The translations under genes and the position numbers were made by a program. 9,714 nucleotides of DNA from Acidobacteriota bacterium (GTDB lineage: Bacteria > Acidobacteriota > UBA890 > WLXD01), in the NCBI GenBank assembly GCA_022571615.1, contig JACZXM010000069.1, positions 1-9,714 of the forward strand, read 5' to 3'. The notes below the pieces were generated by a model that was given only the letters and a program-made list of their open reading frames with translations, had not been told where the DNA came from and searched no databases. This document shows positions 6,352 through 9,714 of this stretch, in pieces. The first letter of the stretch is position 1; each line of letters starts with the position of its first letter.

Positions 6352-7586
6352 GGCGAGTCTCCGGGTGAGTTCGGAAGGGCAGGCTGGTGCAGCAACCGGT
6401 CCACCACTTGAACCAGCTCCTGGGCGATCAGGGTATGTCCGACGTGGTGCGGATGGCAACCGTCGCTGGTGACATACAGGGATTGGCGCTCCTGTAGCGC
6501 GCGAGCACCGTAGCGGGTTCGATACCCCTGTACGATCTGGGGCAGTAGCTCTCCCGATCGCACTGCCTCGATCTTGTCGGAGAACAGAGCGCGGACATCG
6601 ACGCTGGGGACCCGCTGCTCGGCAGCTACGTTGCGCAGAGCCGCCGCGTAGGTGCGCACGCCGGTACATACCGACAAGAGAACGCTCCGCGCGCCCCGTT
6701 GAGCCGATTCGCGGATGAGGCGACGCAGGTTGTCCTCGAACTCGGCCAGCGACACGGCGGGTACCAGAGTGGGCGCTTCCTTCGCCGCGATCGGGTCTCG
6801 GAGCGTGAAGATCGCCTTGCGCAGCAGTCGGTAGGTGCGGAGCTTCAGGAGCCCGAACCGGACGCCGGCCAGGGCGCTGTCATCCCGATCCAGGACGACG
6901 GCCGTGGGCACAAGAACCAGCCGCGCGTCGTTGGCCCCGAAGCTGAAGATAAGCACGTCGGGATCGAGCTCGAGCGCATAGTGCTCCAGGACGCCGATAC
7001 CGTGGCGGCTGTTGTAGCCGGGCATCCCGAGGTTGAGGACCTCGAATCGTCGCCGTGGGTAGCGCTCCCCGAGCAGGCCCTCGAGCACTCTTTGGTAGGT
7101 GTGATCGGCATCAACGCCCCAGCCGAAGGTGCTGGAGTCGCCGAGGGTCACGATGCGGATCACCCCGGGGGCCTTGGGGCGCAGCTCTCGATCGCGGAAG
7201 CCGGCGCGGTTGGAGGTGAGTTCAAAGGTAATCTTGTGCTGTACCTCGATCTCGTTGAACGGATTGACGACCTGCACTTCGATCCCGGGCTTGAGCTTGT
7301 ACTGGATGTAGCGGGCTTCCTCGAAGTGGTACAGCCACGCGACCTCTTCTGCTTCGATGGGCTTGCCCCCGGAACGGCGCAGCTTCGTCTGCCGGTCGCG
7401 CACCCAGTTCTCATCGGCGAGAAGCCACACGGGCACCGCGATCTTGGCGTTCTTGTTGCGCGCCAGGTCGGTGTCGAGCCCGGTGATCGCGAGCACGAGC
7501 TCGGCCACCAGCAGGAACACCAGAGGCGCCCCGACGATCAGCAGTGCGCGCTCCGCGACAATCCCGAGACGGCTTCGTGATGGCAT
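6348..7586 (-). CDS. Membrane-anchored SGNH/GDSL hydrolase
   Basis: 412 residues from the ATG at 7586, giving MPSRSRLGIVAERALL and one N-terminal transmembrane helix (about 11-37) that would hold the catalytic domain in the periplasm. All SGNH blocks are visible: GDSSTFGWG (149-157, nucleophile Ser151), GMPGYNS (187-193, block II Gly), GAND (217-220, oxyanion Asn), and SDGCHPHHVGH (374-384) with the D-x-x-H pair Asp375/His378. These enzymes are serine esterases or acyl-sugar deacetylases. Relatives with this GDSSTFGWG and LNLGMPGYNS arrangement often act on surface glycans or lipids, but the substrate cannot be read here. A frame extension to 7646 adds a Cys/His stretch without a signal and is unlikely to be translated. 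The downstream LolA-like gene is coupled through a GTGA overlap. The start lies head-to-head with the MATE gene. Confidence 0.88.
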   Translation of the reverse strand: MPSRSRLGIVAERALLIVGAPLVFLLVAELVLAITGLDTDLARNKNAKIAVPVWLLADENWVRDRQTKLRRSGGKPIEAEEVAWLYHFEEARYIQYKLKPGIEVQVVNPFNEIEVQHKITFELTSNRAGFRDRELRPKAPGVIRIVTLGDSSTFGWGVDADHTYQRVLEGLLGERYPRRRFEVLNLGMPGYNSRHGIGVLEHYALELDPDVLIFSFGANDARLVLVPTAVVLDRDDSALAGVRFGLLKLRTYRLLRKAIFTLRDPIAAKEAPTLVPAVSLAEFEDNLRRLIRESAQRGARSVLLSVCTGVRTYAAALRNVAAEQRVPSVDVRALFSDKIEAVRSGELLPQIVQGYRTRYGARALQERQSLYVTSDGCHPHHVGHTLIAQELVQVVDRLLHQPALPNSPGDSP

Positions 7587-7677
7587 GAAGTGGTCCCCGC
7601 AGACAGAGAAGGAGTGTCCAGTTTGCCACGCCACGGCGGGCCGCACCGAGTGCCATGTCGAGGCGGCGCGGGTCCGC

Positions 7678-7683
7678 TACACT
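7678..7683 (+). promoter_or_regulatory. Candidate -10 box for the MATE gene
   Basis: TACACT lies 42 bases before the GTG start, in the 139-bp gap between the divergent hydrolase and MATE genes. I see no convincing -35 partner. The leader after it is pyrimidine-rich and has no Shine-Dalgarno sequence. Confidence 0.25.
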
Positions 7684-7708
7684 GAAGGGCGCTGGTTCCC
7701 TCCGACTC

Positions 7709-7728
7709 CCTCTCCGAGCCTCTCCGTG
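7709..7728 (+). repeat. Short 10-bp tandem repeat over the MATE start codon
   Basis: CCTCTCCG occurs at 7709-7716 and again at 7719-7726, followed by AG and TG respectively, so the second copy runs into the GTG start codon. It lies where a ribosome-binding site would be expected, and none is visible. It may be chance in a C/T-rich leader. Confidence 0.4.
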
Positions 7729-9126
7729 ACCGCTGCTTCGCCTTCAAGGCCTACGCCTACCCTGTTCCAGATGTCGGCGCCTCTGGTGGTGTCGTTCCTC
7801 ATGCGCGCGGCCTTCACGTTCGTGGATACCGCCTACGCGGCGACAATCGGCGACGCGGCGGTGGCCGCGATCGGCCTGACGGTGCCGTTCGAGTTCTTGA
7901 TGATCGCGATCTGGGTGGGGCTATCTACCGGCCTCACCGCAGCGCTCGCGCGCGCCATGGGGTCGGGAGAGGGCCGCAAGATCGAGCAGTACTTGGGCGC
8001 GGCCTGGATGATGGTCCGGATCATCTCGCCATTCTTCTTCCTGATCGGCGTGGTGATCTGGTTCGCCGCCCCGCAGGGTAGCCTCAGCGACGAGGTCTAC
8101 CGTAGCTTCCGGACCTACGCCACAGTGCTGATCGCCGGCTCCGCGTTCACCTCTTTCTGGTCGATAATCCCCGATTCGATCGTCAAGGCGCACCACGACA
8201 CGCGCTCCACCATGTGGGCTGGTATCTGGTCGAACCTCATCAACGTCTCGCTCAACACTCTCTTCCTGTTCGTCTTCCACTGGGGAATCTTCGGGATCGC
8301 ACTCTCGACCGGGATCGGAAGGATAGGGGGGCTTGTCTACGCGATCGGCCGCGCGCGCCAGCACGAGGCACGGCGGCTCGCCGCCGGCGAGCACAACCTC
8401 GCAGGGCTCGATCCACATCCGTATCGGACGCAGCTCTCGCTGGCGGTGCCGGCGGGGTTGACCTTCGTTCTCTCGTCGGTCGAGTTGGCGGTCGTCAATA
8501 CACTGCTGACAACGCTCGCTTACCCCACCGCGGCGATCGCCGCCTACTCGATCTACCACCGCGTGGCGATGTTCGCGCTCACTCCGATCATCGCGGTCTC
8601 GGTCGCGATGCTGCCGTTTGTGGGAAGCCTGGTCGGGCACCGAGACTGGGGCGGGGTACGCAAGGCGATGCGGGGTTCCATGCTTGCGTCGGGGTTCTAC
8701 TCGGTCCTGTTCGTCGGTCCGATCATGTGGCTGACTGGGTCCTGGCTCGCCACCGCTTTGGCGGAATCCGAGATCACCGCGCAGTACGCCCGGTTCGCTC
8801 TGTTCGTCGTCCCACTGGCGTGCCTGTTCTCTGCTCCGTTTTTCCTTTGCCGGCCGATCTTCGAGGCCATGGGGCAGGGCAAGCCCGGCTTGATCATGGC
8901 CACCATCCGCACTCTGATCCTGCTGGTGCCGTTCTGCTGGCTCGGCATCCGCGCTGCCGATCGCCTGGGGCAGCCGCAAGTGTACGGTCTGGTGGTGGGG
9001 CTTTTAGCGGTCAGCGCGATCTCCTCGGGCGTGTTCATGGTCTGGCTGCGTGCGGCGCTGCGCGTACCCGGCCTTAGAGCCGAGATCGGTAACCAGGTGG
9101 CCGAGACTGCGGCGACCCCCGAGTAG
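7726..9126 (+). CDS. MATE-family multidrug/metabolite exporter
   Basis: 466 residues, close to the usual 440-480 of MATE transporters, which export cationic drugs or metabolites across the inner membrane by Na+ or H+ antiport. The N-terminus has the family pattern LFQMSAPLVVSFL (13-25), then FTFVDTAYAATIGDAAVAAIG (30-50) with an acidic residue (Asp34) in TM1, where MATE proteins have a conserved Asp. It continues into WVGLSTGLTAALARAMGSGEG. The second half repeats this: LAVPAGLTFVLSSVELAVVN, AAIAAYSIYHRVAMF, and an FEAMGQGKPGL loop. About twelve hydrophobic segments are present. I prefer the GTG at 7726, which keeps the pre-TM1 segment; the ATG at 7771 would cut into it, and the open frame upstream to 7357 is mostly antisense to the hydrolase gene. 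The substrate is unknown. Confidence 0.88.
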   Translation: MTAASPSRPTPTLFQMSAPLVVSFLMRAAFTFVDTAYAATIGDAAVAAIGLTVPFEFLMIAIWVGLSTGLTAALARAMGSGEGRKIEQYLGAAWMMVRIISPFFFLIGVVIWFAAPQGSLSDEVYRSFRTYATVLIAGSAFTSFWSIIPDSIVKAHHDTRSTMWAGIWSNLINVSLNTLFLFVFHWGIFGIALSTGIGRIGGLVYAIGRARQHEARRLAAGEHNLAGLDPHPYRTQLSLAVPAGLTFVLSSVELAVVNTLLTTLAYPTAAIAAYSIYHRVAMFALTPIIAVSVAMLPFVGSLVGHRDWGGVRKAMRGSMLASGFYSVLFVGPIMWLTGSWLATALAESEITAQYARFALFVVPLACLFSAPFFLCRPIFEAMGQGKPGLIMATIRTLILLVPFCWLGIRAADRLGQPQVYGLVVGLLAVSAISSGVFMVWLRAALRVPGLRAEIGNQVAETAATPE

Positions 9127-9189
9127 CGCTGCCGATGCCGGCGTGTGCACCATTTCATCGAGCCGATCCGCCGCCGGTTTGCACATACT

Positions 9190-9236
9190 TTCACCGAGAC
9201 GCGCAGACACCGGCCTGTTGACTCTTCACCGAGACG
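9190..9236 (+). repeat. 12-bp direct repeat upstream of the M3 peptidase gene
   Basis: TTCACCGAGACG occurs exactly at 9190-9201 and 9225-9236, 35 bp apart. The second copy ends seven bases before the ATG at 9244. A regulator site or a small local duplication would explain it. The rest of the 117-bp gap after the MATE gene shows nothing clear. Confidence 0.55.
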
Positions 9237-9243
9237 AATCGAG

Positions 9244-9714
9244 ATGAACGAACCCGAGCTCAAAGAGTTTCCGCGCACCTTCCTGCCCGAGCACCTCGAC
9301 CTCGGTGACTGGGGCAGCGTGGAGCCGTGGTTCCGCGAGCTGCTCGAACACCCGATCGAGTCCGTGCCAGAGCTGGAACGCTGGTTGCTGGACTGGAGCG
9401 AGTTGCAGGCCTGCCTGTCCGAGGAGCGAACTCGTCGCTACATCGCGATGACGGTCAACACCGAGGACAAGAAAGCGGAGCGCGCTTACCTGGACATGAT
9501 CGAGCTCTTCATGCCCGAGGCCAAGCCCTGGCTCCACAAGCTGAACGAGAAATACGTGGTGTGCCCGGTGCGCTCGCAGCTCGATCCGGCGCGGTACGCC
9601 GTGCTCGACCGGGACATCGAAGCCCAGATCGAGCTATTCCGGCAGGAGAACATCGAGCTTCAGACCCAGGCCAGCGTGCTCAGCCAGCAGTATCAGAAGG
9701 TCACCGGTGCGATG
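9244..9714 (+). CDS. M3-family oligoendopeptidase (PepF-like), 3' truncated by the window end
   Basis: The first 157 residues of a protein whose N-terminus matches the all-helical leading domain of M3 oligoendopeptidases: FPRTFLP (9-15), a WGSVEPWFRELL helix (23-34), LERWLLDWSEL (44-54), RRYIAMTVNTED (64-75) and LFMPEAKPWLHKLNEKY (88-104). These are zinc metallopeptidases that cut short peptides in the cytosol. No signal peptide is seen. The HExxH zinc site would lie several hundred residues further on, outside the window, so activity cannot be judged. The ATG at 9244 has only a purine-rich stretch upstream. It is co-directional with the MATE gene, 117 bp away, so it may have its own promoter. 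Confidence 0.75.
   Translation, partial: MNEPELKEFPRTFLPEHLDLGDWGSVEPWFRELLEHPIESVPELERWLLDWSELQACLSEERTRRYIAMTVNTEDKKAERAYLDMIELFMPEAKPWLHKLNEKYVVCPVRSQLDPARYAVLDRDIEAQIELFRQENIELQTQASVLSQQYQKVTGAM

Noticed and set aside
6352..6669. N-terminal extension of the LolA-like protein up to an ATG at 6669
   Set aside because: It lies entirely within the hydrolase gene in another frame and is Arg/Pro-rich; the GTG at 6351 begins a proper signal peptide and makes a GTGA overlap.
7587..7646. Twenty-residue extension of the SGNH hydrolase to an ATG at 7646
   Set aside because: The extension has no targeting logic and the internal Met at 7586 directly precedes the basic, hydrophobic anchor.
7921..8979. 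Minus-strand open frame (352 codons) opposite the MATE gene
   Set aside because: Arg/Glu/Asp-rich shadow of the transmembrane coding frame; no hydrophobic core or recognisable motif.

Overview
This is a high-GC window whose genes fit a Gram-negative bacterium, probably from an environmental or uncultured lineage. It carries part of an outer-membrane DUF5916-type barrel, several proteins with Sec signal peptides, a LolA-like periplasmic protein and inner-membrane transporters. Acidobacteriota, Myxococcota or a related high-GC phylum would fit, but no marker gene here settles the taxonomy. I see no rRNA, tRNA, CRISPR array or transposase.

Layout. (1) Positions 1-1278, plus strand: the 3' part of an open frame that is a chimera. 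Its first half resembles a DUF5916 outer-membrane barrel and its second half is the C-terminal end of an FtsX/YbbP-type ABC permease. (2) A long imperfect palindrome at 1322-1430, between convergent genes. (3) 1457-3124, minus strand: a polytopic GT-C-like membrane glycosyltransferase. (4) A divergent control region (3125-3387) with an array of TGGCCG boxes at 10-bp period and a perfect 12-bp hairpin. (5) 3388-4338, plus: a secreted propeller-like protein of unknown function. (6) 4402-5562, plus: a NeuC/LegG-family nucleotide-sugar 2-epimerase. (7) 5587-6351 and 6348-7586, minus: a translationally coupled pair, a membrane-anchored SGNH hydrolase followed by an exported LolA-like protein. (8) 7726-9126, plus: a MATE-family exporter. 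(9) 9244 to the window end, plus: the N-terminal third or so of an M3-family oligoendopeptidase.

How the genes relate. Gene orientation alternates, and only the SGNH/LolA-like pair is clearly an operon. Three genes point to envelope glycan or lipid metabolism (GT-C enzyme, sugar epimerase, SGNH hydrolase), but they do not form a recognisable polysaccharide cluster. The epimerase has no NeuA or NeuB partner here.

The most notable items are the in-frame chimera at about 613-640, which has a visible codon-usage step across it, the helically phased repeat array upstream of the GT-C gene, and the two palindromic elements. I do not see a complete previously undescribed multi-gene system. The best candidates for unreported biology are the regulatory array and the coupled SGNH/LolA-like pair.
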